NCBI GenBank assembly: GCA_025964895.1
Contig: JAOPXY010000148.1
Coordinates: 1 to 37,578 of the forward strand
Length of the DNA stretch: 37,578 nt
Direction: 5' to 3'
Source of the DNA: Aeromicrobium sp.
GTDB lineage: Bacteria > Actinomycetota > Actinomycetes > Propionibacteriales > Nocardioidaceae
A program made the position numbers and the translations under genes. This document shows, in pieces, positions 7,327 to 14,867 of the stretch. Below the pieces are notes generated by a model. It did not search any database. It worked only from the letters and a program-made list of their open reading frames with translations, and was not told where the DNA came from. Within the stretch, counting starts at the first letter, position 1, and every line of letters begins with the position of its first letter.

Positions 7327-8868
7327 TCACATCCTGAACAGGCCGAAGCGGGGCTCGGGGGTCGGGGCGGCTGAGGCCAGCTGCAGGCCCATCGCCAGGA
7401 CGCGCCGGGTGTCGACGGGGTCGATGATGCCGTCGTCCCACAACCGGGCCGACGAGTAGTAGGCCGAGCCCTGGTCCTCGAACTGGTCGCGGATCGGGGT
7501 GCGGAACGCGGTCTCGTCGTCGGCCGACCACTCCTCGCCCCGCGCCTCCATGCCGTCGCGCTTGACGGTCGCCAGCACCGCGGCGGCCTGCTCGCCGCCC
7601 ATGACGGAGATCTTGGCGTTGGGCCACATCCACAGGAAGCGCGGATCGTAGGCCCGCCCGCACATGCCGTAGTTGCCGGCGCCGTAGGAGCCGCCGATCA
7701 CCACGGTGAACTTCGGCACGACCGACGACGCGACGGCCGTGACCAGCTTGGCGCCGTCCTTCGCGATGCCGCGGTTCTCGTACTCCTGGCCGACCATGAA
7801 GCCGGTGATGTTCTGCAGGAAGACGAGCGGGACGCCGCGCTGGTTCGCCAGCTCGATGAAGTGCGCGCCCTTCAGCGCGGACTCGCTGAACAGGATGCCG
7901 TTGTTCGCGACGATCGCGACGGGATAGCCCTCGATGCGCGCGAAGCCGCACACCAGCGTCTCGCCGTACAGCGGCTTGAACTCGTGCAGCCGCGAGTCGT
8001 CGACGACGCGGCGGACGACCTCGCGGACGTCGTACGGCGTCCGGCCGTCGACCGGCACGACGTCGTACAGCTCGTGCGGATCCTCGCGGGGCGCGACGGC
8101 CTCGTGCGGCGGAGGCTCGCTGGTCGGACGCTCGAACGTGCCCACGATCGACCGGACGATCTCCAGTGCGTGCGCGTCGTCGTCGGCGAGGTGGTCGACG
8201 ACGCCGGACGTGCGCGCGTGCACGTCACCGCCGCCGAGCTCCTCGGCCGTCACGACCTCACCCGTGGCAGCCTTCACCAGCGGCGGCCCGGCGAGGAAGA
8301 TCGTGCCCTGCTCCTTGACGATGACCGACTCGTCGCTCATCGCCGGCACGTACGCGCCGCCGGCGGTGCTGGACCCGAGGACCGCCGAGACCTGCGGGAT
8401 GCGCAGGGCCGACATCTGCGCCTGGTTGTAGAAGATGCGGCCGAAGTGCTCGCGATCGGGGAAGACCTCGTCCTGCATCGGCAGGAACGCTCCGCCGGAC
8501 TCGACCAGGTACAAGCACGGCAGGTGGTTCTCCCGCGCGATGGTCTGGGCCCGCAGGTGCTTCTTGACCGTCATCGGGAAGTAAGTGCCGCCCTTGACGG
8601 TCGCGTCGTTCGCTACGATGACGCACTCGCGTCCGCTGACCCGGCCGATCCCGGCGATCAGGCCGGCACTGGCCACCTCGCCGCCGTACATCTCGTACGC
8701 CGCGAGCGCGCCGATCTCGAGGAACGGGGAGCCGGGGTCGAGCAGCCGGTCGACGCGGTCGCGCGGCAGCAGCTTGCCGCGTCCGACATGGCGGGCGCGG
8801 GCCGCCTCGCTGCCACCCTGGCGGACGATCGCGAGCCGGTCGCGCAGCTGGGACACGAGTTCACGCAT
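7327..8868 (-). CDS. Acyl-CoA carboxylase carboxyltransferase subunit (methylcrotonyl-CoA carboxylase beta type)
   Basis: 513 residues, crotonase-fold carboxyltransferase. Stretches typical of the methylcrotonyl-CoA beta subunit include [20 protein letters not shown], then [52 protein letters not shown] and, near the C-terminus, [20 protein letters not shown]. It transfers the carboxyl group from carboxybiotin to the acyl-CoA. It is the first gene of the cluster; TAGGCT (8875-8880, minus strand) lies 6 nt before the ATG at 8868 and abuts a palindromic operator shared with the divergent TetR gene. The usual acyl-CoA dehydrogenase of a leucine operon is not in the window. Confidence 0.92.
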   Translation of the reverse strand: MRELVSQLRDRLAIVRQGGSEAARARHVGRGKLLPRDRVDRLLDPGSPFLEIGALAAYEMYGGEVASAGLIAGIGRVSGRECVIVANDATVKGGTYFPMTVKKHLRAQTIARENHLPCLYLVESGGAFLPMQDEVFPDREHFGRIFYNQAQMSALRIPQVSAVLGSSTAGGAYVPAMSDESVIVKEQGTIFLAGPPLVKAATGEVVTAEELGGGDVHARTSGVVDHLADDDAHALEIVRSIVGTFERPTSEPPPHEAVAPREDPHELYDVVPVDGRTPYDVREVVRRVVDDSRLHEFKPLYGETLVCGFARIEGYPVAIVANNGILFSESALKGAHFIELANQRGVPLVFLQNITGFMVGQEYENRGIAKDGAKLVTAVASSVVPKFTVVIGGSYGAGNYGMCGRAYDPRFLWMWPNAKISVMGGEQAAAVLATVKRDGMEARGEEWSADDETAFRTPIRDQFEDQGSAYYSSARLWDDGIIDPVDTRRVLAMGLQLASAAPTPEPRFGLFRM

Positions 8869-8874
8869 GGCCCG

Positions 8875-8918
8875 AGCCTAGCACCACTGGTTAATGGTTG
8901 TTAACCAGTGGCTACACT
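8875..8918. promoter_or_regulatory. TetR operator between two divergent leaderless promoters
   Basis: A perfect 11-bp inverted repeat, CCACTGGTTAA (8884-8894) and TTAACCAGTGG (8901-8911), with a 6-bp spacer. It lies exactly between TAGGCT (8875-8880, minus strand, before the carboxyltransferase) and TACACT (8913-8918, plus strand, before the TetR gene). A dimer bound here would cover both promoters. The regulator is inferred to be the adjacent TetR protein. Confidence 0.75.
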
Positions 8919-8924
8919 GGGCCG

Positions 8925-9473
8925 ATGACCAGCCGCCGCGAGCAGATCCTCGACACCGCGGCGACCCTGTTCGCCGAGCGCGGGTTCCACGGTGTCTCGA
9001 TGCACGACATCGGCGGCGCGTGCGGCATCTCCGGCCCGGCGCTCTACAAGCACTTCACCGGCAAGGACGACATCCTCACCCGGTCGCTCACGGCCATCAG
9101 CGAGCACCTCCTGGCCGGGGGGCGCTCCCGCTCGGACGCCGTCGCCAGCGCCGAGACCGCCCTCGACGCACTGATCGACTTCCACACCGAGTTCGCCCTC
9201 GACCACCCCGCGCTCATCGTCATCCAGGAGCGCGAGTGGGCCAACCTCGGCATTCAGGGACGCCGCGACGTCCGGGCGCTGCAGCTGGCCTACGTCGACA
9301 TCTGGGTCGACACCGTCCGGCGCCTGCGCGACGACCTCGACGCCGCCGAGGCGCGCGCGGTCGTCCAGGCGACGTTCGGCCTGTTGAACTCGACGCCACA
9401 CAGCGCCCGCATCAGCGAGGACGCGATGCGATCGCGGCTGGGGCGGATGGCTCGGGCCGCGCTGAAGGCGTAG
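8925..9473 (+). CDS. TetR family transcriptional regulator
   Basis: 182 residues. The N-terminal helix-turn-helix is clear: REQILDTAATLFAERGFHGVSMHDIGGACGISGPALYKHFTGKDDIL. The C-terminal ligand domain includes IDFHTEFALDHPALIVIQEREW, a pattern common in actinobacterial regulators of acyl-CoA metabolism. Position, divergence and the shared operator make it the likely repressor of the leucine-degradation genes and of itself, perhaps responding to an acyl-CoA (inference). The last 62 bp overlap the end of the convergent EamA gene. Confidence 0.9.
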   Translation: MTSRREQILDTAATLFAERGFHGVSMHDIGGACGISGPALYKHFTGKDDILTRSLTAISEHLLAGGRSRSDAVASAETALDALIDFHTEFALDHPALIVIQEREWANLGIQGRRDVRALQLAYVDIWVDTVRRLRDDLDAAEARAVVQATFGLLNSTPHSARISEDAMRSRLGRMARAALKA

Positions 9474-10332
9474 TGGGCCTGCGCCGGCTGATCGTCGCGG
9501 CGGCGACGCCGGCCAGCATCACGACACCGCCGACGATCTCCAGCGCCCCCGGCACCTCGTCCTGGACGACCCACGCCGCCGCGATGCCGATGACCGGGAC
9601 GAGCAGGACGAACGGCACGACCGCGCTGGCGGGGTAGCGGGCCAGCAGAGAGTTCCAGACGCCGTAGCCGATCAGCGACGCGCCAATCGCGGTGTACGCG
9701 GTGCTGGCGATCGCGGTGCCGCTCAGGCCGGTCAGCGCGCGGGCCACCTCGTCGGGGCCGTCGACGACGAGCGACAGGCAGACCGCCGGCACCGGCACGA
9801 CGAGCGCCGACCAGACGACGAGCGAGAAGCCCGACTGCACGCCGGCCCGGCGGGCCACGACGTTGCCGGTCGCCCAGGACATCGCGGCACCGAGCGTCAC
9901 GACGAGCGGGACGAGGGGCGCGGCGGCTCCGTGCGCGACCACGACGAGCGCCAGGCCCAGGGTGCCGATCCCGGCGCCGACCACCTGGCGGCGCGACGGC
10001 AACTCCCGGATGACCACCGCGGCAATGACGATCGTGAAGATGACTTGCGCCTGCAGCACGAGCGATGCGAGTCCGGCGGGCATGCCGATGTCGAGCGCGA
10101 CGTAGAGGAAGCTGAACTGCCCCAGGCTCATCAACGTCCCGACGGCGACGACGGTATGCCACGACGCGGCGGGCCGCGGCACGAAGAACACGAGCGGCAG
10201 GGCGACGAGGACGAACCGCATCGCGAGAAACAGCAGGGGCGGCACGTCGTCGATCCCCTCGTCGATCGCGACGAAGTTGAGCCCCCACAGCAGCATGACG
10301 AGAACGGCGAGCAGGCTGTGCTTCAGGGACAT
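9412..10332 (-). CDS. EamA family (drug/metabolite transporter superfamily) permease
   Basis: 306-residue membrane protein with about ten hydrophobic segments in two EamA halves. It begins MSLKHSLLAVLVMLLWGLNFVAIDEGI; the second half has GAAMSWATGNVVARRAG and ends in FVLLVPVIGIAAAWVVQDE, then a short proline-rich tail. The family includes exporters of amino acids and metabolites; the substrate is unknown. ATG 10332 is preceded by a GGAG-type site (GAGGAGACTTGGAG). The LysR gene diverges immediately upstream and is the probable regulator. Its 3' end overlaps the TetR gene by 62 bp on the opposite strand. Confidence 0.85.
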   Translation of the reverse strand: MSLKHSLLAVLVMLLWGLNFVAIDEGIDDVPPLLFLAMRFVLVALPLVFFVPRPAASWHTVVAVGTLMSLGQFSFLYVALDIGMPAGLASLVLQAQVIFTIVIAAVVIRELPSRRQVVGAGIGTLGLALVVVAHGAAAPLVPLVVTLGAAMSWATGNVVARRAGVQSGFSLVVWSALVVPVPAVCLSLVVDGPDEVARALTGLSGTAIASTAYTAIGASLIGYGVWNSLLARYPASAVVPFVLLVPVIGIAAAWVVQDEVPGALEIVGGVVMLAGVAAATISRRRPTTPSARPEPSAPAAIASRPR

Positions 10333-10369
10333 GACTCCAAGTCTCCTCGGTCGGTCGTTGAAGCACCAG

Positions 10370-10401
10370 CGATAGTTTGTGACGAAAAGACGGTACGTTT
10401 G
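10370..10401. promoter_or_regulatory. Candidate LysR site and promoter in the EamA/LysR gap
   Basis: Two similar direct repeats, CGATAGTTTG (10370-10379) and CGGTACGTTTG (10391-10401), are spaced 21 bp apart, two helical turns. The second contains TACGTT (10394-10399), which ends 6 nt before the LysR start at 10406 and fits a leaderless -10. Regulator binding here is inference. Confidence 0.35.
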
Positions 10402-10405
10402 CTTC

Positions 10406-11305
10406 ATGATTGATCTGGGTGCACTGCGCGCGCTGATCGCGGTGCGCGATCACGGCAGCATCGTGGGCGCGGCTGCCGCCCTCGACTTCACGCCGTCCGC
10501 CGTCTCGCAGCAGATCAAGAAGCTCGAGCGTCAGAGCCGCTCTCCCATGCTGGAGCGCGTCGGCCGCAGCGTCATCCTGACCGAGCGCGGCCGGCTCCTC
10601 GCCGAGCGCGGACGCACGCTGCTGTCGGACCTCGAGCAGGTCGAGAACATCGCCATCGGCGGGGCCGAGGAGCTGCGCGGCTCCATCCGCCTCGCCTCTT
10701 TCTCGTCGGCCTCGCGCGGCGTCGTCGCACCGTTGCTGGGTCGGCTTCGCACCAGCGCCCCCGATCTGGAGGTCACGGTCGTCGAGTCCGATCCGCGTGA
10801 GAGCGTCACCCTGGTCGAGCGCGGTGGCGCGGATCTCGCGATCGTCCACGACTGGAGCACGATCCCCCTCGACGTCCCGGCGTCGCTCGAGCGGCACCAG
10901 CTCCTGCTCGACGTCGCGGACGTCCTGGTGCCGTGGGACCACCCGCTGTCGCTGCGCGAGTCCGTCAGCCCGCTCGACCTGCTGGCCGAGCGATGGGTCG
11001 CGACGCCCGCGGGCACGATCTGCCACGAGTGGCTCGTCCAGATGTTCGCGATGCACGGCGAGCGCCCCGACATCCGCTACTTCGACGGCTCGTACTCGAC
11101 CCACGCCGTCATGGTCGAGCACGGCGCCGCCGTAGCCCTCGTGCCCAGACTCGGCCGCGAGCCGCTGTCGCCCCGCGTCCGCGTGATCCCCGTCGTCGAC
11201 CCGACGCCCCAGCGCCGGGTCAGCTCACTCTGGCGTGCAGCCAGCGCCGGCAACCCCGCCCGCCAGCACGTCCAGAGGCAGCTCGAGGAGCTCTTCCCGG
11301 GCTGA
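10406..11305 (+). CDS. LysR family transcriptional regulator
   Basis: 299 residues. The N-terminal winged HTH reads LRALIAVRDHGSIVGAAAALDF followed by TPSAVSQQIKKLER. The substrate-binding domain starts near residue 90 with GSIRLASFSSASRGVVAPLL. It diverges from the EamA transporter, so it most likely controls that exporter and itself. ATG 10406 was chosen over an in-frame start 27 nt upstream because a TACGTT box lies 6 nt before it and similarity begins here. It ends 16 bp from the stop of the convergent MFS gene. Confidence 0.9.
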   Translation: MIDLGALRALIAVRDHGSIVGAAAALDFTPSAVSQQIKKLERQSRSPMLERVGRSVILTERGRLLAERGRTLLSDLEQVENIAIGGAEELRGSIRLASFSSASRGVVAPLLGRLRTSAPDLEVTVVESDPRESVTLVERGGADLAIVHDWSTIPLDVPASLERHQLLLDVADVLVPWDHPLSLRESVSPLDLLAERWVATPAGTICHEWLVQMFAMHGERPDIRYFDGSYSTHAVMVEHGAAVALVPRLGREPLSPRVRVIPVVDPTPQRRVSSLWRAASAGNPARQHVQRQLEELFPG

Positions 11306-11321
11306 TCTCGGCGGGACGCGG

Positions 11322-12842
11322 TCAGGCGTGCTTGAGGGTGCGCCAGGAGACGAGGGCGGCGAGCAGGGCGATGACGATCGCGGCGCCGGATGTGTACTGG
11401 ACGCCGAGGTCGAATGCGGCGCGCGCCGACTCCATCAGGTCGTCGCCGACCTGGTTGGGGTAGTAGCCCGCGAGCTCGACCGTGCTGCCCAGGGTCTCGA
11501 AAGCGCCGTCCCGCTCGCCCCAGTGCAGCACCGCCGGGTACGTGAGGTGGGAGCGGTAGGTCGAGGTCAGCACCGTGCCGAGCACCGCGGTGCCGAGCAC
11601 CGCGCCGATCTCGTAGGCGGTCTCGGAGATCGCCGATGCGGCACCGGCCTTCGAGGCGGGCACGCTCGACAGCATGACGTCATTGGTCAGCGTCTCGGCC
11701 ATGCCGATGCCGACGCCCATGACGGTGAAGGCGATCGCGACCGACATGACGGTCGGCACCTCGGTCAGGGCCGTGAGCGCATAGCCCGAGGCCGACGCGA
11801 CGAAGCTCGCCGTCACCAGCACGCGCACCGGCACCCGGTGGACGAGTCGCACCGCGACGAATCCGGCCGCGACGGTCGCGACGAGCCCCGGCAGGAGCAC
11901 GAGCGCCGCGTCCATCGCGCTGAGCCCGAGCACGAGCTGCAGCAGCTGGGCACCGAGGAACAGGAAGCCCGTCAGGCCCATGAGGCTGAGCAGATTGGCG
12001 ATGATCGCGCCGTTGAAGACCCGGTTGCCGAACAGCGACAGATCGATCATGGGCGATGCGCTCGTGCGCAGGCGACGGACGAAGGTCCACGCAGCCACGA
12101 CGCCTACCGCGAACGCCGTCAGCGTCAGGTCACTGAGCCCGTGCTCCGCGACGTTCTTGATCGCGAACACCAGGGGCAGCATCGCGCCGAGCGACAGCCC
12201 GATCGCGACCAGGTCGAGCGGTCCCGGAGCGGGATCGCGCGACTCGGGCAGCAGCGACAGCGCCAGCGGCACCAGCACGACGATGATCGGGACGTTGATG
12301 AGGAACACCGAGCCCCACGCGAAGTGCCCCAGCAGCCAGCCGCCGAGGACGGGCCCGAGCGCCGCGCCGCCGGAGAACATCGCCGCCCACGTCGCGATGG
12401 CCAGCCGGCGGTCGCGCGGATCGTGAAAGACGTTGCGGATCAGCGACAGCGTCGACGGCATCAGCGTCGCGCCGAAGATGCCCTGCAGGGCACGCGATGT
12501 CAGAAGCATCTCCGCGCTCCCGCTGTAGGCCGCGAGCAGCGAGGCGCCGCCGAAGCCGACCGCGCCGATCAGCAGCAGTCGACGGCGGCCGAACCGGTCG
12601 CCGATGCTGCCCATCGCGATGAGCAGGCCGGCCAGCATGATCGCGTAGAGGTCGACGATCCACAGCAGCTGCGTGCCACTGGGGCGCAGGTCGACGCTGA
12701 TGGCGGGCAGCGCGAAGCTCAACACCGTGTTGTCGACCGAGACCATGAGGACGGGCAGCATGAGCACCGCGAGCGCGGCCCATTCCCGGGGTCCGGCCCT
12801 GTGTGTCTGCATGGTTGCGCCGGTGATCTGGTTCGTGCTCAT
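11322..12842 (-). CDS. MFS multidrug transporter, DHA2 (14-helix) type
   Basis: 506-residue proton-driven efflux protein of the QacA/SmvA class. The first helix region holds VLMVSVDNTVLSFALPAISVDL; motif A is GSIGDRFGRRRLL between helices 2 and 3; motif C-like AMFSGGAALGPVLGGWLL is in helix 5. Length and hydrophobic pattern fit 14 helices. The ATG at 12842 is preceded by GAGGAGGAC. The divergent TetR gene and the operator between them are the classic arrangement of a drug-inducible pump. Substrates cannot be told, though multiple lipophilic or cationic compounds are typical of the family. Confidence 0.9.
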   Translation of the reverse strand: MSTNQITGATMQTHRAGPREWAALAVLMLPVLMVSVDNTVLSFALPAISVDLRPSGTQLLWIVDLYAIMLAGLLIAMGSIGDRFGRRRLLLIGAVGFGGASLLAAYSGSAEMLLTSRALQGIFGATLMPSTLSLIRNVFHDPRDRRLAIATWAAMFSGGAALGPVLGGWLLGHFAWGSVFLINVPIIVVLVPLALSLLPESRDPAPGPLDLVAIGLSLGAMLPLVFAIKNVAEHGLSDLTLTAFAVGVVAAWTFVRRLRTSASPMIDLSLFGNRVFNGAIIANLLSLMGLTGFLFLGAQLLQLVLGLSAMDAALVLLPGLVATVAAGFVAVRLVHRVPVRVLVTASFVASASGYALTALTEVPTVMSVAIAFTVMGVGIGMAETLTNDVMLSSVPASKAGAASAISETAYEIGAVLGTAVLGTVLTSTYRSHLTYPAVLHWGERDGAFETLGSTVELAGYYPNQVGDDLMESARAAFDLGVQYTSGAAIVIALLAALVSWRTLKHA

Positions 12843-12881
12843 GTCGTCCTCCTCACGGTGTGTTGTCGTCCTATTTACTGT

Positions 12882-12895
12882 ACCGTCTGGACGGT
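12882..12895. promoter_or_regulatory. TetR operator between MFS pump and regulator
   Basis: Inverted repeat ACCGTC-TG-GACGGT, with further imperfect TGTA/TACA symmetry outside it. It lies 40 bp upstream of the MFS start and 50 bp upstream of the TetR start. Sites of this form are typical for TetR repressors; binding is inferred. Confidence 0.65.
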
Positions 12896-12944
12896 TTACA
12901 TTCGACCCGGTGTCGGGTGATCTGCCTCTCGGTAGGGTGGGCGC

Positions 12945-13472
12945 ATGGCGGCCCAGGAACGAAACACCCGCGATCGTCTGCTGGACGCCTTCGAGAAGCT
13001 GCTCGTCACGGCGGGCAGTCGCGCCGCGACGCTCGACGCCGTCGCGGCGGAGGCCCAAGTCTCCAAGGGTGGCCTGCTGTACCACTTCCACAGCAAGGAC
13101 CAGCTCGTCGACGGCATGCTGACCCGCCTGCGCGAGCAGGGTCGCGCCGACGTCGAGAAGATGCGCACCGCCAAGAAGGGGCCCGTCGACTTCTACCTGA
13201 CGACGTCGATCAACACCGGCAGCGACTTCGACCGCGCGCTCATCGCCGCGGGCCGCATCGCGCAGGAGAACGACTCCCGTGCGTCCGACGCCCTCGGCGA
13301 CCTGCGGGAGTGGTGGTTCGCGGTGCTGCTGGACCACCTCCAGGACGAGTCGCTGGCCCGGACGATCCAGCTGATCGGCGACGGGCTCTACTTCGACGAC
13401 ACGACGGGCCTCAACGAGAAGAACGCCCTCAAGCACGTGCGGGACGTCCTCACCCGCCTCGGCGCCCTCTGA
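12945..13472 (+). CDS. TetR family transcriptional regulator (probable repressor of the MFS pump)
   Basis: 175 residues. The DNA-binding domain is TRDRLLDAFEKLLVTAGSRAATLDAVAAEAQVSKGGLLYHFHSKDQLVDGML. The KGGLLYHFHSK recognition helix region matches a common actinobacterial TetR subgroup, and the C-terminal half resembles TetR_C domains found beside efflux pumps. TAGGGT (12933-12938) lies 6 nt before the ATG, so the mRNA is probably leaderless. Divergent from the MFS gene over a shared operator, hence a local repressor. Confidence 0.9.
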   Translation: MAAQERNTRDRLLDAFEKLLVTAGSRAATLDAVAAEAQVSKGGLLYHFHSKDQLVDGMLTRLREQGRADVEKMRTAKKGPVDFYLTTSINTGSDFDRALIAAGRIAQENDSRASDALGDLREWWFAVLLDHLQDESLARTIQLIGDGLYFDDTTGLNEKNALKHVRDVLTRLGAL

Positions 13473-13489
13473 CCAACGATCCCACCACT

Positions 13490-13512
13490 GTTCACCTGAC
13501 GGGGGCTTGACG
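13490..13512 (+). promoter_or_regulatory. Possible PHO-box unit and -35 upstream of the glycerophosphodiesterase
   Basis: GTTCACCTGAC (13490-13500) matches the direct-repeat unit bound by PhoP in Streptomyces (GTTCACC core), and TTGACG (13507-13512) resembles a -35. Only one good unit is visible, while functional PHO boxes have at least two, so this is tentative. Streptomyces glpQ genes are known to be PhoP-controlled. Confidence 0.3.
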
Positions 13513-13550
13513 GCCACGCGGTCGTCACTTCGAGCGCGTGCGCTGAAGGC

Positions 13551-14663
13551 ATGACAGTTCTCGACGCACCGGTACGACGAGCAGCCCATGTCATCGGGGC
13601 CGCCGCACTCGCCACCGGCCTGACGGCAGCACCCGTCAGCGCCGACCCGATCGAGCACGCCCAGCCCATCACGGTCTTCGCCCACCGCGGAGCCTCGGGC
13701 TACCGCCCCGAGCACACGCTCGCCGCCTACGAGCTCGCGATCAAGATGGGCGCGGACTACATCGAGCCCGATCTCGTCAGCACCAAGGAGGGCGTGCTCG
13801 TCGCCCGCCACGAGAACGAGATCAGCGGCACGACGGACGTCGCGGACCACCCCGAGTTCGCGCAACGCAAGACCACCAAGGTCATCGACGGGGTCCCGGT
13901 CTCGGGCTGGTTCACCGAGGACTTCACGCTCGTCGAGCTCAAGACGCTGCGCGCGAAGGAGCGGCTCCCCGGTGTCCGCCCCGGCAACACCCGCTACGAC
14001 GGACGCTTCGAGGTGCCGACGTTCGACGAGATCCTGGCCCTGGCGCAGCGCGAGGGCCGCAAGCGCGGCCGCACGGTCGGCGTCGCGCCCGAGACCAAGC
14101 ACCCGACGTACTTCCGGTCGATCGGCCTCCCCCTCGAACGGCCGCTGCTGCGCTCGCTGCGCGCCGCGGGCCTCGACCACCGCCGCTCCAGGGTCGTCAT
14201 CCAGTCCTTCGAGACGACCAACCTGCGCAGCCTCGCTCGGAAGACCCGCGTCCCGCTCGTGCAGCTGACGTCCGCGACGGGCGCGCCGTACGACCTCGTG
14301 GCCCAGGGCGATCCGCGCACCTACGCCGACCTCATGTCACCCGCGGGCCTCCGCCAGGTGTCGACCTACGCCGACTGGCTCGGCCCCGAGAAGAACAGCG
14401 TCATCCCGCGCGACGCCGCCGGCTTCCTCACCGAGCCCAGCCCCGTCGTCAAGCACGCGCACCGCGCGGGCCTGAAGGTCGTCGTCTACACCTTCCGCGA
14501 CGAGAACCTGTTCCTCGCCGCCGACTTCCGCGAGGGCACCGACCCCAACGCGAAGGGCGACGTCTTCGGGGAGATGCGGGCCTTCTTCGAGGCCGACATC
14601 GACGCGATCTTCGCCGACTACCCCGACAGCGGCGACGCCGCCCGCGACTGGTGGTCCGACTGA
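13551..14663 (+). CDS. glpQ: Secreted glycerophosphodiester phosphodiesterase
   Basis: 370 residues, the long GlpQ class. A signal peptide is visible (basic start, hydrophobic AAHVIGAAALATGLTAA, cleavage likely after VSA). The GDPD signature follows: FAHRGASGYRPEHTLAAYELAI, then GADYIEPDLVSTKEGVLVARHEN, supplying the two catalytic His and the metal-binding Glu/Asp residues. Later VGVAPETKHPTYF and VVYTFRDEN are typical of periplasmic or secreted GlpQ. It releases glycerol-3-phosphate from deacylated phospholipids or teichoic acids, giving the cell phosphate and glycerol. Monocistronic; a possible PHO-box unit lies upstream. Confidence 0.93.
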   Translation: MTVLDAPVRRAAHVIGAAALATGLTAAPVSADPIEHAQPITVFAHRGASGYRPEHTLAAYELAIKMGADYIEPDLVSTKEGVLVARHENEISGTTDVADHPEFAQRKTTKVIDGVPVSGWFTEDFTLVELKTLRAKERLPGVRPGNTRYDGRFEVPTFDEILALAQREGRKRGRTVGVAPETKHPTYFRSIGLPLERPLLRSLRAAGLDHRRSRVVIQSFETTNLRSLARKTRVPLVQLTSATGAPYDLVAQGDPRTYADLMSPAGLRQVSTYADWLGPEKNSVIPRDAAGFLTEPSPVVKHAHRAGLKVVVYTFRDENLFLAADFREGTDPNAKGDVFGEMRAFFEADIDAIFADYPDSGDAARDWWSD

Positions 14664-14684
14664 CCTTCCGCGCCCGTCATCCCG

Positions 14685-14747
14685 CAAGATGCCGGCGCGA
14701 ATGTACCGGTCACGACGACTGACAAGTACATATCCGCCGGCATCTTG
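14685..14747. repeat. 63-bp imperfect inverted repeat
   Basis: Arms of 22 nt (14685-14706 and 14726-14747) starting CAAGATGCCGGCG and matching at 19 of 22 positions around a 19-nt loop. It lies between the convergent glpQ and methyltransferase genes, directly beyond a gene remnant. It could act as a bidirectional terminator, but it has no T-run and its length suggests a mobile or REP-like palindrome. Confidence 0.75.
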
Positions 14748-14756
14748 GGCGGTGAC

Positions 14757-14867
14757 CTACACGTCGGCCCAGGACGCGCCGACCCGGGCGACGTCCGCGA
14801 GGAACCGAGACCGCCGTACCTCGATCTCGATGGAGGCCGAGCGGGCGATCGTGCGGTACGCGATCAG
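14757..14867 (-). pseudogene. Remnant of an IMPACT (YigZ) family protein
   Basis: A minus-strand frame without a start codon reads YRTIARSASIEIEVRRSRFL and then ADVARVGASWADV before a TAG at 14757. The EIEVRRSRFL segment resembles the N-terminus of YigZ/IMPACT proteins, which normally run to about 200 residues. Only about 35 residues remain, and they follow directly on the methyltransferase stop. The 63-bp inverted repeat begins 10 bp further on. The family call is by pattern recognition and is tentative. Confidence 0.4.

Noticed and set aside
5480..7459. 659-residue plus-strand frame
   Set aside because: Arg- and His-rich antisense shadow of the biotin subunit, common at this GC content; no domain or ribosome site.
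11235..12920. 561-residue plus-strand frame
   Set aside because: Antisense to the MFS gene, extremely rich in Arg, Gln, His and Asp with no hydrophobic core; not a real protein.
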